Shown here: piece by piece, positions 29,782 through 39,059 of the stretch
Layout of the letters: every line of letters starts with the position of its first letter
Numbering within the stretch: position 1 is the stretch's first letter
Assembly: GCF_000474275.2 (NCBI RefSeq)
Contig: NZ_ATAE01000027.1
Location: 1 to 43,433, forward strand
DNA length: 43,433 nt
Source: Alkalihalophilus marmarensis DSM 21297
Lineage (GTDB): Bacteria; Bacillota; Bacilli; Bacillales; Bacillaceae_D
Direction of reading: 5' to 3'
Program-made: the position numbers and the translations under genes
Notes under the pieces: model-generated
The model's database searches: none
Told to the model about the DNA's origin: nothing
What the model saw: the letters and a program-made list of their open reading frames with translations, nothing else

Positions 29782-30270
29782 CTAAATGGCCACCGTCCCC
29801 TGATTGACAGTTCTTATATGTAACTTTTTTGAAACAGGATCAAACTCAATTGTTCTCCCGCTTTTCCCCCCGACATCACTCGCCAATACTGGGATCCTTA
29901 ATTGTTTTAATGCATGCTTAACTGCTTCCACGTTTCTTGGTCCAATTCTCATCACATCACTGCCGCTTTGGAAAGTAAACATCTGAGCACCGCCCGCCAT
30001 CTTGGCTTTAAGAGAGTAAGATCGTGCCCCTTCAGCGATCATTTTGTTAAACAATTCTTTAATCGCTGTATCTGCATATTTTGCTGTATTTAAAGTTACT
30101 TGTTTTGATTGACTTGAATCAGGGAGCATCACATGGGCCATGCCTGAAATATTTGTCATTTCATCATAGATGACCACACCTACACAAGACCCTAATCCAG
30201 AGGTGCGTATTGTATTGGGCGGTGCGGCAAGCTTTAGATCTGCCATCCCCACTTTGATTACCTCACTCAT
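29782..30270 (-). CDS. cheD: Chemoreceptor glutamine deamidase CheD
   Basis: CheD deamidates chemoreceptor glutamines and binds CheC, raising its CheY-P phosphatase activity. The 162-residue chain has the cysteine-hydrolase triad as known from the family: Thr23, Cys29 in [12 protein letters not shown], and His46 in MAHVMLP. The start is the ATG at 30270; a TTG one codon upstream is less likely. It overlaps the cheC stop by eight bases with GGGGTGG upstream, so the CheC-CheD pair is probably made in fixed ratio. Confidence 0.95.
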   Translation of the reverse strand: MSEVIKVGMADLKLAAPPNTIRTSGLGSCVGVVIYDEMTNISGMAHVMLPDSSQSKQVTLNTAKYADTAIKELFNKMIAEGARSYSLKAKMAGGAQMFTFQSGSDVMRIGPRNVEAVKHALKQLRIPVLASDVGGKSGRTIEFDPVSKKLHIRTVNQGTVAI

Positions 30271-30910
30271 CAACGTCCACCCCTAAAGCTTTAAAGATCA
30301 CCTGAAATGAGTCAGGGTCTGGCAATAGAAAGAAATGACCTGATGTTTCTTCACTCTCATTGTCCGCTTCTGTTATATGAGTATCGATGACCAGCGCATG
30401 GTCACTCACTTCAGAGATAGACATCAGACCATAATTTAATACTGCTCCGACCATATCGATACTTAAACCAGGTACCGTAGGCTGAAGATTAAGTTTAGTA
30501 AAGTCTGCTAACGATGAAAGATAAGAGCCTGAGAGGATATTTCCTACTTCTTGAAGAGCAGACAGTCCAATTTGATCAAACGGAGGCTGCTTTAATTGAA
30601 AATCCTCGTTTTCAATAAGTGATCGAATTAAGCGCTCGGCTTGGTCGATCGCTGATAAAAAAAACATGCTGCCTGGTGCATCGCCTTCAATTCGCAAAAA
30701 AATAGCAGCTACCTCAGCCTCTGCTCCTCCAACTTGATCAGGTAATTCCTGCAGAGGAACCACTCTAACATTAGGAACCTTCATATCTATTTTGCGTTTT
30801 AATAATGTAGAAAGCGAAGTCGCTGCATGACCAGCCCCAATATTCCCAATTTCCTTTAACACATCTAAATGAAATGGCTTAAGCTGATTTAGATCTCTCA
30901 ATTCACCCAA
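30263..30910 (-). CDS. cheC: CheY-P phosphatase CheC
   Basis: CheC removes phosphate from CheY-P during adaptation. Both active-site motifs (D/S-xxx-E-xx-N) are intact: [15 protein letters not shown] near the N-terminus and [14 protein letters not shown] in the middle. I favour the TTG at 30910, seven bases after AAGGGGAG, which gives 215 residues. The frame also begins at a GTG at 30928 that overlaps the cheB stop (GTGA) but lacks a ribosome site. In B. subtilis cheA and cheW precede cheC; here cheB does. Confidence 0.93.
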   Translation of the reverse strand: MGELRDLNQLKPFHLDVLKEIGNIGAGHAATSLSTLLKRKIDMKVPNVRVVPLQELPDQVGGAEAEVAAIFLRIEGDAPGSMFFLSAIDQAERLIRSLIENEDFQLKQPPFDQIGLSALQEVGNILSGSYLSSLADFTKLNLQPTVPGLSIDMVGAVLNYGLMSISEVSDHALVIDTHITEADNESEETSGHFFLLPDPDSFQVIFKALGVDVDE

Positions 30911-30924
30911 TAGATAACTCCCCT

Positions 30925-31992
30925 TCACCTAAAATGATTAAGCTGACGCATAATATGGTCACTTATGTTATCAAGATCACTTATTTCATCAATTAACTGT
31001 GCTTCGATTGCTGCTTTAGGCATCCCGTATACAACCGATGTACGAACCGATTCAGCAAGAGAAAAACACAGGCCGGTTTCTTTTAACTTCTCTAAACCTG
31101 CTTTGCCGTCAGAACCCATGCCTGTCATAATAACGGCAATTTTTTGTAAGTCTGGAAACTTCGCTAGTGATTCAAATAAGACATCCACTGAAGGTCTATG
31201 CCCTCTTCTCATGTCACCTTTATGCAGGTGAATAGAATACGCTTGACCCGTTTTCATTATTTCCATATGAGAACCACCAGGTGCAATATAGGCAGTTCCA
31301 TTTCGAAGGATGTCCCCGCTAGCGGCCTCTTTCACATCAATGTGAGAAAGCGTATCTAAACGTTGGGCTAAAGATTGTGTAAATCCGCTTGGCATATGCT
31401 GAACAATGACAATCGGTGCATCAATTTCTTTGGGCAGGTTTGTTAATACTTCCTTTAATGCCTTAGGTCCGCCAGTGGATGTTCCAATAGCAATAACTTT
31501 TTTATTGCTGCTTGTTGAGTGCTTAATCACAAAAGGACGGTTTGAAGGCATTTGCTGAATATGGCGCTTACTTGTGTTATTCATGAGGTTTGCTTGACTC
31601 GCGAGCTTTACTTTCTGCACAATTTCTTTTTCAATCACATGCAGATCTAGGGATATAGCTCCTGACGTTTTTGCAACAAAATCTACAGCACCAAGCTCCA
31701 TAGCAAGAAGCGTTTGAAGAGCCCCTTCTTTTGTTAAACTGCTGATCATAACCACAGGAATAGGATCATGCTTCATTAATTGTTTAAGTGTCGATATCCC
31801 ATCCATTACAGGCATTTCGACATCTAAGGTAATGACATCCGGAGCAAGAGACACACGTTTTGTGAGGGCTTCTTTTCCATTCCTTGCTGTACCTACAACA
31901 TGAATATGGGGGTCTTTAGTCAACATATCGCTGATTACTTTTCTCATAAATGCAGAATCATCTACTACCAAAACGTTGATCTGCTCTACCAT
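30925..31992 (-). CDS. cheB: Chemotaxis response regulator methylesterase CheB
   Basis: CheB demethylates chemoreceptors when its receiver domain is phosphorylated by CheA. The 355-residue chain has the receiver with VLVVDDSAFMRKVI and phospho-acceptor Asp57 in LDVEMPVMDG. A linker follows, then the C-terminal esterase with its Ser in IGTSTGGPKAL, His in VQHMPSGF and Asp in MTGMGSDG. I chose the ATG at 31992, just after AGAGAGGTGATC. The frame stays open for 47 more codons to an ATG that overlaps the flhG stop (TAATG), but this part is Asn/Lys-rich and without a ribosome site. The next gene is cheC, not cheA. Confidence 0.95.
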   Translation of the reverse strand: MVEQINVLVVDDSAFMRKVISDMLTKDPHIHVVGTARNGKEALTKRVSLAPDVITLDVEMPVMDGISTLKQLMKHDPIPVVMISSLTKEGALQTLLAMELGAVDFVAKTSGAISLDLHVIEKEIVQKVKLASQANLMNNTSKRHIQQMPSNRPFVIKHSTSSNKKVIAIGTSTGGPKALKEVLTNLPKEIDAPIVIVQHMPSGFTQSLAQRLDTLSHIDVKEAASGDILRNGTAYIAPGGSHMEIMKTGQAYSIHLHKGDMRRGHRPSVDVLFESLAKFPDLQKIAVIMTGMGSDGKAGLEKLKETGLCFSLAESVRTSVVYGMPKAAIEAQLIDEISDLDNISDHIMRQLNHFR

Positions 31993-32056
31993 ATGATCAC
32001 CTCTCTCTTTCATATGGACTGTCTTCCTGCGCTCTTTCATCGCGTTATTGATCATT

Positions 32057-32084
32057 TCGTTGTTTATTTTTCGTTGTTTATTTT
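32057..32084. repeat. 14-bp tandem repeat between flhG and cheB
   Basis: Two perfect copies of TCGTTGTTTATTTT lie head to tail (32057-32070 and 32071-32084), followed by a decayed part copy (CGTTATTG). The unit is not a multiple of three, which argues against a coding role. The whole 140-base linker is unusually rich in A and T. Confidence 0.8.
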
Positions 32085-32132
32085 CGTTATTGTATAATTC
32101 ATTATTGTTCATTATCATTAAGTGCATTTTCA

Positions 32133-32990
32133 TTAATCGACTATTTTTCGTTTTAGTCCTCTAATAAGTTGACTAAAAGAATAGCTGGGTTTAGGTCTTT
32201 TTGTACCTGTATAACGTAAAACCATTTCCCTCATAGCTTTTGATATATTCGATTTTGTATCGAAGTGAACGAACGGTTTTTGTGCTTTGACCGCTCGGCT
32301 GACAGAGCGGTCGTCTGGAAGGCTTCCAAGTACACTAATTTCTTTTTTTAGAAACTCTTTTGTTACTCTTTTAAAGTTACTTGCCGTTTGTTCTCCTTCT
32401 CGGCTTGTTTCACATCGATTAACAATCACCATTATTTCTTTTGTCTCATCTTCTAAATAGATGTATTTAATCATGGCATAAGCATCGGTCATAGCCGTAG
32501 GTTCAGGAGTTGTCACAACCATCACTTCATGAGCGGCAAGAATAAACTTCAAGCCTTCCTTTGTCACACCTGCCCCCATATCAAGAAATATATAGTCATA
32601 TTCCGTCTCTAATGCTTTTAATTGAGTCAGGAAGCGTTCCATGTCCTCCGTTTTAAGCTCTATCAATTCAGAAAAACCTGAACCTCCTGCTAAATAAGAT
32701 AAATTTTCTGGACCTTTCTCAATAATATCCCAAATCGTCCATTCACTCTTCAGCAGATCAACAATCGTTCGTTTTGATTGCATTCCCATTAAGATATCAA
32801 GATTGCCCATTCCAATATCTAAATCAATAATAGCTACTTTTTTATCAAGTTTAATTAAACTAAGAGCAAAATTAAGACATACATTCGACTTCCCTACGCC
32901 GCCTTTTCCACTTACTATAGCGACTACTTTAGCACCCGGCCCTCCCGAATGACTTACAATGCGTCGTAAGCTTTCTGCTTGATCATTCAT
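32133..32990 (-). CDS. flhG: Flagellar number/placement ATPase FlhG (YlxH)
   Basis: FlhG is a MinD-type ATPase that controls flagellar number and pattern, working with the GTPase FlhF and with FliM/FliY at the C-ring. The 285-residue chain has a deviant Walker A VAIVSGKGGVGKSNVCLN, IDLDIGMGNLDIL, and YIFLDMGAGVTKEGL as Walker B. The N-terminal motif with DQAESLRR is the region known to stimulate FlhF. The C-terminus ends in a basic amphipathic helix, LIRGLKRKIVD, likely for membrane binding. The ATG at 32990 overlaps the flhF stop by eight bases. Confidence 0.95.
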   Translation of the reverse strand: MNDQAESLRRIVSHSGGPGAKVVAIVSGKGGVGKSNVCLNFALSLIKLDKKVAIIDLDIGMGNLDILMGMQSKRTIVDLLKSEWTIWDIIEKGPENLSYLAGGSGFSELIELKTEDMERFLTQLKALETEYDYIFLDMGAGVTKEGLKFILAAHEVMVVTTPEPTAMTDAYAMIKYIYLEDETKEIMVIVNRCETSREGEQTASNFKRVTKEFLKKEISVLGSLPDDRSVSRAVKAQKPFVHFDTKSNISKAMREMVLRYTGTKRPKPSYSFSQLIRGLKRKIVD

Positions 32991-34140
32991 GTTCAGCTTC
33001 CTTTAATACGGGTTCAATTAATTGTTCGATCGTTGCTTCTTTCATATCATCTGGTACATTTTGACCATTGGTAATATAAGCTGCACCTAAGCCAAATTCT
33101 AGCGGAACATTAATATAGGCACCGTATGACGAGGTTTCATCTTGTTTTGTAAAAATAACTTGTTTAATAGGAAGCAGGGAGAATTGAGCAATGATCTGCT
33201 TCATATCCTCATATTTAGAAGTCAAGGCTAAAACAAGAAGAGTTTCTGCCTCTTCAGTAAAGTCCATGACTTTAGACAACTCTTCAACATAAAGTTTATT
33301 TCTAAAATTTCTTCCTGCAGAATCAACGAGAATCACATCATAATGCTTATATAAGTCCTTCGCTTTTTTAAAATCTTCTATTGAATAAGCGACTTCTATC
33401 GGGATATTCAAAATCTTAGCGTATGTTTTCAATTGTTCGACCGCTGCAATTCGATAGGTATCGGTTGTGATAAGAGCTACTTTTTTGTGTTGTTTCAACA
33501 CACATTCTGCGGCTATTTTCGCAATAGTTGTTGTCTTGCCTACCCCTGTTGGGCCTACAATATTAATGATTTTCTTTTCAAAGCGAAGGCCGCCTACAGG
33601 TAATATGGACAGCTCTTTTTTCAGCCATTCTGCTGTTTGATTCAGTAAAGCTTTAGGATCTCTATCTTCTTCCGGCTTTTTATACCATTCGTTAAGGAGA
33701 GTTCCTAAAATTTCAGCACGTATGGAGCGTGAAACTCCCTGCCCTTTTAGTTGGTTCTCTATTGTTTGAAAGGGCAGAGGATATTCTTGTTCAGGCAGCG
33801 GTTGAGCAGGCTTTATTTCTTTTATCAACTTTTTTAATTCATTCACTTCTCTGACTAGATCTTCATCAGAACGTCCTGCTTTCTCGGTTGGTTGTATATT
33901 CCTCTCTACTTGTAGAGAGACAGCAGGTGCTCTTCTTACCTCATTTCTATTTGCCGGTTTATGGTCAGGCATTGGGTCAATGGCTGCTACAACTTCAAGT
34001 TTCTTCTTTGTAAAGAAGCCTAGAAATCCGCCCGACTCTACCTCTTTTGAACTTAAAATAACCGCTTCATCACCTAGTTCTGCTCGAATTAGTTTCATAG
34101 CTTCGTGCATAGAGGCTGCTGTATATTTTTTTATTTTCAT
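32983..34140 (-). CDS. flhF: SRP-type GTPase FlhF
   Basis: FlhF selects the site where new flagella are built. The 385-residue chain has an N-terminal B domain (about 1-130) with MKIKKYTAASMHEAM, an N domain, and a G domain with IVGPTGVGKTTTIAKIAAE (P-loop), ITTDTYRIAAVEQL, LVDSAGRN and FTKQDETSSYG. The chain closes with a C-terminal SRP-like tail. The ATG overlaps the flhA stop in an ATGA junction. The order flhA-flhF-flhG is standard. Confidence 0.96.
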   Translation of the reverse strand: MKIKKYTAASMHEAMKLIRAELGDEAVILSSKEVESGGFLGFFTKKKLEVVAAIDPMPDHKPANRNEVRRAPAVSLQVERNIQPTEKAGRSDEDLVREVNELKKLIKEIKPAQPLPEQEYPLPFQTIENQLKGQGVSRSIRAEILGTLLNEWYKKPEEDRDPKALLNQTAEWLKKELSILPVGGLRFEKKIINIVGPTGVGKTTTIAKIAAECVLKQHKKVALITTDTYRIAAVEQLKTYAKILNIPIEVAYSIEDFKKAKDLYKHYDVILVDSAGRNFRNKLYVEELSKVMDFTEEAETLLVLALTSKYEDMKQIIAQFSLLPIKQVIFTKQDETSSYGAYINVPLEFGLGAAYITNGQNVPDDMKEATIEQLIEPVLKEAEHE

Positions 34141-36173
34141 TCTGCATTCACCACTCCAACACTTTGAACTTCTACATTTGCTTCTAATTCGTTATAAGAA
34201 AGGACCGGCACATGCGGAAGATAGCGTTCTAATAATTGTCTCACATACATTCTGACAGCAGGGGAACAAAGAATGACAGGCACTTGGCCCATTCCTTGAA
34301 GACGGTCAGCTTCACCGGCAGCTGATTCTAAGATCTGCTGCGATACATTAGGATCCATTGACAAGAAATTTCCATGCTCGGTCTGCTGAACTCCATCAGC
34401 AACTTTCTTTTCTACACTTCCACTTAACGTGATGACATAGAGAGGTTCCCCTGGAGTTGTAAACTGCCTAGAAATCTGCCGTGATAAAGACTGTCTTACA
34501 TACTCTGTAACGAGATCCATATCTTTTGTCATCTGCCCGTAATCAGCCAATGTTTCAAAAATAATCGGCAAATTACGAATCGAAATGTTTTCTTTTAATA
34601 AATTGGTCAGAACCTTTTGTACTTCTCCAGTAGATAATGTATTTGGCGTCACTTCTTCCACTAAAGCAGGATACGTTTCTTGTAGATGTTCAACAAGCTG
34701 TTTCGTTTCTTGACGACCTAATAATTCATGGGCATGGCGTTTGATCACTTCTGTTAAATGGGTGGAAACGACAGAAGGCGGGTCGACTACGGTATAGCCT
34801 GAGAGTTCCGCTTGTTCTTTCATTTCTTCACCAATCCAGAGAGCCGGCAGACCAAATGCTGGCTCGACTGTATCCACACCAACAATTGATTCATCCTCTA
34901 CACCAGGACTCATCGCCATATAGTGGTCGAGTAAAAGGTCACCTTTTGCTACTTCATTACCCTTTATTTTAATCGTGTACTCGTTTGGCTGAAGCTGTAT
35001 ATTATCACGAATCCGAATAACCGGAACGATCATACCGAGTTCTAGTGCCATCTGCCTTCTGATCATGACAACTCGATCAAGCAAATCCCCGCCCTGATTT
35101 GCATCCGCAAGCGGAATTAAACCGTAGCCAAACTCGAATTCAATCGGATCAATCTGCAGAAGGGAAACCACACTTTCTGGTGATTTCATATCATCTTTTT
35201 CTTCTTCCGTTTCTTCTGTTTCTTCCTCTTCAACGGAGCCCTTCTCTATCCTAGATAGTTGAAAGGCCCCAAAGGCAAGCAGCGCAGCCACCGTAAACGT
35301 TACAAACTTATCAATCGGTGTTGCTACCCCTAATAAGAAAATCGTCCCTGCAGCTACGTAAAGCATTTTCGGAAAGGCAAATAATTGTTTCGTTAAATCT
35401 TGGCTCAAGTTACCATCTGAGGCGGCACGTGTGACAATAATACCTGTTGCTGTAGAAATTAACAGGGCTGGTATTTGACTGACTAGACCGTCACCTACTG
35501 TTAAAAGGGTATACGTCGTTGCTGCAGTTCCAAGATCCATTCCCATCTGCATCATCCCAATAACAAGACCAAAAATCATATTAATGATAACAATTACAAT
35601 ACCTGCAATCGCATCACCTTTTACAAATTTACTCGCACCATCCATCGCCCCGTAAAAATCAGCTTCTTTTTCAATACGCTCACGACGGCCTTTTGCTTCA
35701 GCATCAGAAATCATTCCTGCATTTAAATCAGCATCAATACTCATTTGTTTACCAGGCATCGCATCTAAAGTGAATCTAGCTCCAACCTCTGATACACGTT
35801 CAGCCCCTTTGGTAATAACCACAAACTGAATAATAATCAAGATTAAAAAGACTACAAACCCGACAAGGGCGTTTCCGCCTACCACATAGTTACCAAATGT
35901 GTCGATAACATTTCCTGCTTCTGCATTACCTAAAATAGACCTCGTCGTAGAAACATTTAGTCCTAGGCGGAATAAAGTGACGAGTAATAATAAGGTCGGG
36001 AAAATCGAAAATTGCAGTGAATCATTTGTACTCATTGCAACTAAAATGATAATGAGCGCAAGAGAAATATTTATAATAATTAAAAAGTCCAGTATCCCTG
36101 GTGGTAATGGAATAATGAGCATAACGACAATTAAAATAACGCCCAGTAATACCGATAAGTCTCTTGGCCTCAC
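34137..36173 (-). CDS. flhA: Flagellar type III export gate protein FlhA
   Basis: FlhA is the largest part of the flagellar export gate and the docking site for chaperone-substrate complexes. The 678-residue chain has about eight membrane helices in the first 310 residues. Between the helices lies the FHIPEP-type segment, here as GARFTLDAMPGKQMSIDADL. A large cytoplasmic domain follows. An acidic Glu-rich linker at about 315-335 (EEEETEETEEEKDD) joins the halves. The start is GTG at 36173, eight bases after AGGAGAG; the N-terminus MRPRDLSVLLGV is family-like. The gap to flhB is 29 bases. Confidence 0.97.
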   Translation of the reverse strand: MRPRDLSVLLGVILIVVMLIIPLPPGILDFLIIINISLALIIILVAMSTNDSLQFSIFPTLLLLVTLFRLGLNVSTTRSILGNAEAGNVIDTFGNYVVGGNALVGFVVFLILIIIQFVVITKGAERVSEVGARFTLDAMPGKQMSIDADLNAGMISDAEAKGRRERIEKEADFYGAMDGASKFVKGDAIAGIVIVIINMIFGLVIGMMQMGMDLGTAATTYTLLTVGDGLVSQIPALLISTATGIIVTRAASDGNLSQDLTKQLFAFPKMLYVAAGTIFLLGVATPIDKFVTFTVAALLAFGAFQLSRIEKGSVEEEETEETEEEKDDMKSPESVVSLLQIDPIEFEFGYGLIPLADANQGGDLLDRVVMIRRQMALELGMIVPVIRIRDNIQLQPNEYTIKIKGNEVAKGDLLLDHYMAMSPGVEDESIVGVDTVEPAFGLPALWIGEEMKEQAELSGYTVVDPPSVVSTHLTEVIKRHAHELLGRQETKQLVEHLQETYPALVEEVTPNTLSTGEVQKVLTNLLKENISIRNLPIIFETLADYGQMTKDMDLVTEYVRQSLSRQISRQFTTPGEPLYVITLSGSVEKKVADGVQQTEHGNFLSMDPNVSQQILESAAGEADRLQGMGQVPVILCSPAVRMYVRQLLERYLPHVPVLSYNELEANVEVQSVGVVNAE

Positions 36174-36202
36174 AAAACTTCTCTCCTAACTTTCATACAA
36201 AT

Positions 36203-37294
36203 TTAATTCACTTGCTTGTTTTTCAAACGATACACATAAGCAAGCACCTCGGCTACAGCTTTAAACATATCTTCCGGCACTTGTTCTCCTATGTCAGCGT
36301 TGGCATACAGAGCCCGTGCAAGCGGCTTATTTTCAACCAGCACCACGTCATGTTCACTTGCGATCCCTTTAATTTTCTGGGCTACATAATCTACACCTTT
36401 AGCAACAATAATCGGAGCATCCGCTTTTTCCTCATCATATTTTAAGGCAATTGCATAATGAGTCGGGTTTGTGATAACGACATCTGCATTAGGGACTTCC
36501 TGCATCATTCTCTGCATCGCCATTTCCATTTGCTTTTGCTTACGCTTTGATTTGATCCTCGGGTCCCCTTCCATGTTTTTGTGCTCATCTTTAATATCCT
36601 TTTTGGACATTTTAATTTGCTTTTCATGGTCATATTTCTGATAGAGATAATCAGGGATTGATAGAAACAGAAGCAAGACAGCAACAGCTACACCCATTAA
36701 TGCGGTCAGCTGGGCAATGACATAAAATCCATCAGCAACCGCTTTTTGACTTAGCAACAGCACATCTTCTAAGTTAAACCACAGAATAACGAATACGACC
36801 ACACCAGCAAAAGCTATTTTTAATAAGGATTTCAGCAATTCAACAATAGCTCGTACAGAAAAGATTCTTTTAAATCCTTTGATGGGATCAATTTTACTGA
36901 GCTTCATTTTAAGCGGATCAGTTGTAAATAATGGACCGACTTGAATGTAGCTCGCCGCTACCCCAGCAACCATTGCCACAAGCATAATTGGAAGTAACAC
37001 AACGGCCGCTTCCATCACAATTTCTTTAAACATGGCTTCAAAACTTCTTGGAGTGACATCCATTAATAGATACGTTTGAAACACATGCTTCATTAAATCC
37101 ATCAACGTAGATCCTATGATGGCTCCTCCAAAAAACCATAAAAATAAAAAGACTAAAAGAAGAATAATAGCTGTATTAACATCTGTACTTTTAGCAACCT
37201 GTCCTTTTTTTCTTGAATCCTGCCTTTTTTTAGGTGTTGCTTTTTCTGTTTTTTCATCTGCAAAAAATTGCAGATTCATCCGTAGAAAAGCCAT
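36203..37294 (-). CDS. flhB: Flagellar export switch protein FlhB
   Basis: FlhB sets the export order of rod-hook and filament proteins through self-cleavage. The 363-residue chain has the N-terminal QFFADEKTEKATPKKRQDSR segment, four membrane helices, and the cytoplasmic domain. That domain has the cleavage motif NPTH in VITNPTHYAIALKYDEEKA and the downstream VENKPLARALY. The C-terminal RLKNKQVN is short and basic. The ATG overlaps the fliR stop as TAATG, with GGAGGAGC directly before it. Confidence 0.97.
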   Translation of the reverse strand: MAFLRMNLQFFADEKTEKATPKKRQDSRKKGQVAKSTDVNTAIILLLVFLFLWFFGGAIIGSTLMDLMKHVFQTYLLMDVTPRSFEAMFKEIVMEAAVVLLPIMLVAMVAGVAASYIQVGPLFTTDPLKMKLSKIDPIKGFKRIFSVRAIVELLKSLLKIAFAGVVVFVILWFNLEDVLLLSQKAVADGFYVIAQLTALMGVAVAVLLLFLSIPDYLYQKYDHEKQIKMSKKDIKDEHKNMEGDPRIKSKRKQKQMEMAMQRMMQEVPNADVVITNPTHYAIALKYDEEKADAPIIVAKGVDYVAQKIKGIASEHDVVLVENKPLARALYANADIGEQVPEDMFKAVAEVLAYVYRLKNKQVN

Positions 37295-38070
37295 TATGCT
37301 CCTCCTAATAATTGCAGCAGCGTTCGCATTGCGAGCACCATTTGATCAAATAATTTTTGTACGACCATAATAAATACAGACATATAAACGATTAGAAGCG
37401 GCAAACCGACTAAAATTTTCAGCGGCATCCCAACCACGAACACGTTCATTTGCGGTACAGCTCGTGACACCATCCCAAGTGCAACATCAACTAGAAACAA
37501 AGAGCCGACAATCGGAAAAGCCATCTGAAATGCAATGATAAACATCGCATTGAAGGTTGTTGCGATATAATGGACGATGTTTTCTTGTCCAAACGGCAGA
37601 AAAACTTGATCCATTGGCACGAACTGATAGCTGTAAAAAATTCCATCTAACAATAAATGATGTCCATTTACGGCAAGCAAGAATAATAGAGCAAACGTAT
37701 ATAGATACCCACCTATTAATGGAGACTGCGCTCCTGTTTGAGGGTCGACCACGTTAGCAATCATAAATCCCATATTAAAATCAATAAATCCGCCTGCTAC
37801 TTGTACGGCATACAATAAAATCATCGCAATCAGCCCAACGCTAAGCCCGACTAAAATTTCTTTAATCACAAGCAAGAAAAATGTAGCGTCAATTAAAACC
37901 TCAGGTGTATCTAATGTAAAGATCATAATCCAGCTAAGCATAAGAGCTAGTCCTATTTTATGAGTCGTAGGGATGGACCTGTGGCCGTAAATAGGCAGCA
38001 CCGAAAAGAAGGCAAGAACTCGAACAAACACTAACAAAAAAGCCGGAAGAAGGTTAATAAATTCAACCAT
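37294..38070 (-). CDS. fliR: Flagellar export gate protein FliR
   Basis: FliR forms the FliPQR export gate in the basal body. The 258-residue chain is very hydrophobic, with about six membrane helices, and carries the family-like segments MVEFINLLPAFLLVFVRVLA and LIAMILLYAVQVAGGFIDF. A repeated small-residue patch SIPTTHKIGLALMLSW is in the first third. It overlaps fliQ and flhB by one base on each side (TAATG), so ratios are probably set by coupling. Confidence 0.95.
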   Translation of the reverse strand: MVEFINLLPAFLLVFVRVLAFFSVLPIYGHRSIPTTHKIGLALMLSWIMIFTLDTPEVLIDATFFLLVIKEILVGLSVGLIAMILLYAVQVAGGFIDFNMGFMIANVVDPQTGAQSPLIGGYLYTFALLFLLAVNGHHLLLDGIFYSYQFVPMDQVFLPFGQENIVHYIATTFNAMFIIAFQMAFPIVGSLFLVDVALGMVSRAVPQMNVFVVGMPLKILVGLPLLIVYMSVFIMVVQKLFDQMVLAMRTLLQLLGGA

Positions 38071-38339
38071 TATCCGATAAACCGGTGGAGATTGCTAAAT
38101 ATTTGGTAAGCAAAGTTTGTTACCTGTGAAAGCATCCACGGACCAAAAATAACAAGTGATGCAAGGACCCCGACAATTTTAGGTATGAAAGCTAATGTCT
38201 GTTCCTGTATTTGGGTGGTTGCTTGAAAGATACTAACTAAAAGCCCTAACCCCAATGCAACGATTAAAAGCGGACCAGCTACAATCAGTACTGTCCAGAC
38301 ACCATTTTCCGCCATGCTTATGACAAATTCAGAACTCAT
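38070..38339 (-). CDS. fliQ: Flagellar export gate protein FliQ
   Basis: This is an 89-residue protein with two membrane helices, the standard FliQ length. Its hallmark is LLVSIFQATTQIQEQTLAFI, followed by PKIVGVLASLVIFGPWML. I chose the ATG at 38339; a GTG three codons upstream lies inside the AGGATG ribosome site. It is 12 bases after fliP and overlaps the fliR start. Confidence 0.96.
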   Translation of the reverse strand: MSSEFVISMAENGVWTVLIVAGPLLIVALGLGLLVSIFQATTQIQEQTLAFIPKIVGVLASLVIFGPWMLSQVTNFAYQIFSNLHRFIG

Positions 38340-38351
38340 TAAGAACACATC

Positions 38352-39059
38352 CTAACTGAAGCTAAGCAGTAGTGATTGAACAATTAAATACCAACCATCT
38401 ACAAGTACAAACAGTAAAATTTTAAACGGTAGAGCAATCATAACAGGAGGAAGCATCATCATCCCCATAGACATTAATACACTCGCTACAATCATATCGA
38501 TTACGAGAAAAGGAACGAATATTAAAAATCCAATTTGAAAAGCCGTTTTTAATTCACTTATCGCGAAAGCAGGAATTAAGGCTGTCAACGGAATATCATC
38601 TAATGACTCAGGACGATCCATCCCAGCATACCCCATAAACAAGGCAAGGTCTTTTTCCCTCGTATGCTTGGCCATAAATTCTTTCATCGGCACCGCTGCT
38701 TGCTCTAATGCTTGCTCTTGGGTGAGCTCCCCTTCAAGAAACGGTGTAAGTGCTTGTTCGTTCACCTCAGCAAATATTGGAGCCATAATGAAAAACGTTA
38801 AAAATAGAGCTAGTCCAATCAGGACTTGGTTTGGCGGCATGGATTGAGTGGCCAAGCCTTGTCTGACAAATGAAAGGACAATCACAATTCTTGTAAAACT
38901 GGTCATTAGAATCAAAATGCCTGGTGCAAGCGATAAGACAGTCAGCACGATAAGCAGCTGAATGGTCGTAGCAACGTTCGCTGGCTCCTCTGATAAGAAA
39001 TCAAGATCAAGTCCCGGGATTTGAGTAATAACAGGCATTATAAGTTGGTCAACCATCAT
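38352..39059 (-). CDS. fliP: Flagellar export gate protein FliP
   Basis: FliP is the pentameric core of the export gate. The 235-residue chain has four hydrophobic helices and the signatures SLAPGILILMTSFTRIVIVL and ALFLTFFIMAP, with the C-terminal VASVLMSMGMMMLPPVMIAL. The periplasmic-side loop is Glu-rich. The ATG at 39059 overlaps the fliZ stop (ATGA). An alternative ATG is directly adjacent. No cleavable signal is obvious; the N-terminal 35 residues are not strongly hydrophobic. Confidence 0.96.
   Translation of the reverse strand: MMVDQLIMPVITQIPGLDLDFLSEEPANVATTIQLLIVLTVLSLAPGILILMTSFTRIVIVLSFVRQGLATQSMPPNQVLIGLALFLTFFIMAPIFAEVNEQALTPFLEGELTQEQALEQAAVPMKEFMAKHTREKDLALFMGYAGMDRPESLDDIPLTALIPAFAISELKTAFQIGFLIFVPFLVIDMIVASVLMSMGMMMLPPVMIALPFKILLFVLVDGWYLIVQSLLLSFS

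Noticed and set aside
31993-32133. N-terminal extension of CheB
   Set aside because: Low-complexity Asn/Lys-rich sequence without a ribosome site; the receiver domain begins normally at the internal ATG with AGAGAGGTGATC. Kept only as a finding.
30273-34140. A hidden or broken cheA/cheW pseudogene
   Set aside because: No frame between flhF and cheD shows HPt, ATPase or CheW-like motifs; all space is taken by intact genes apart from the 140-base linker.
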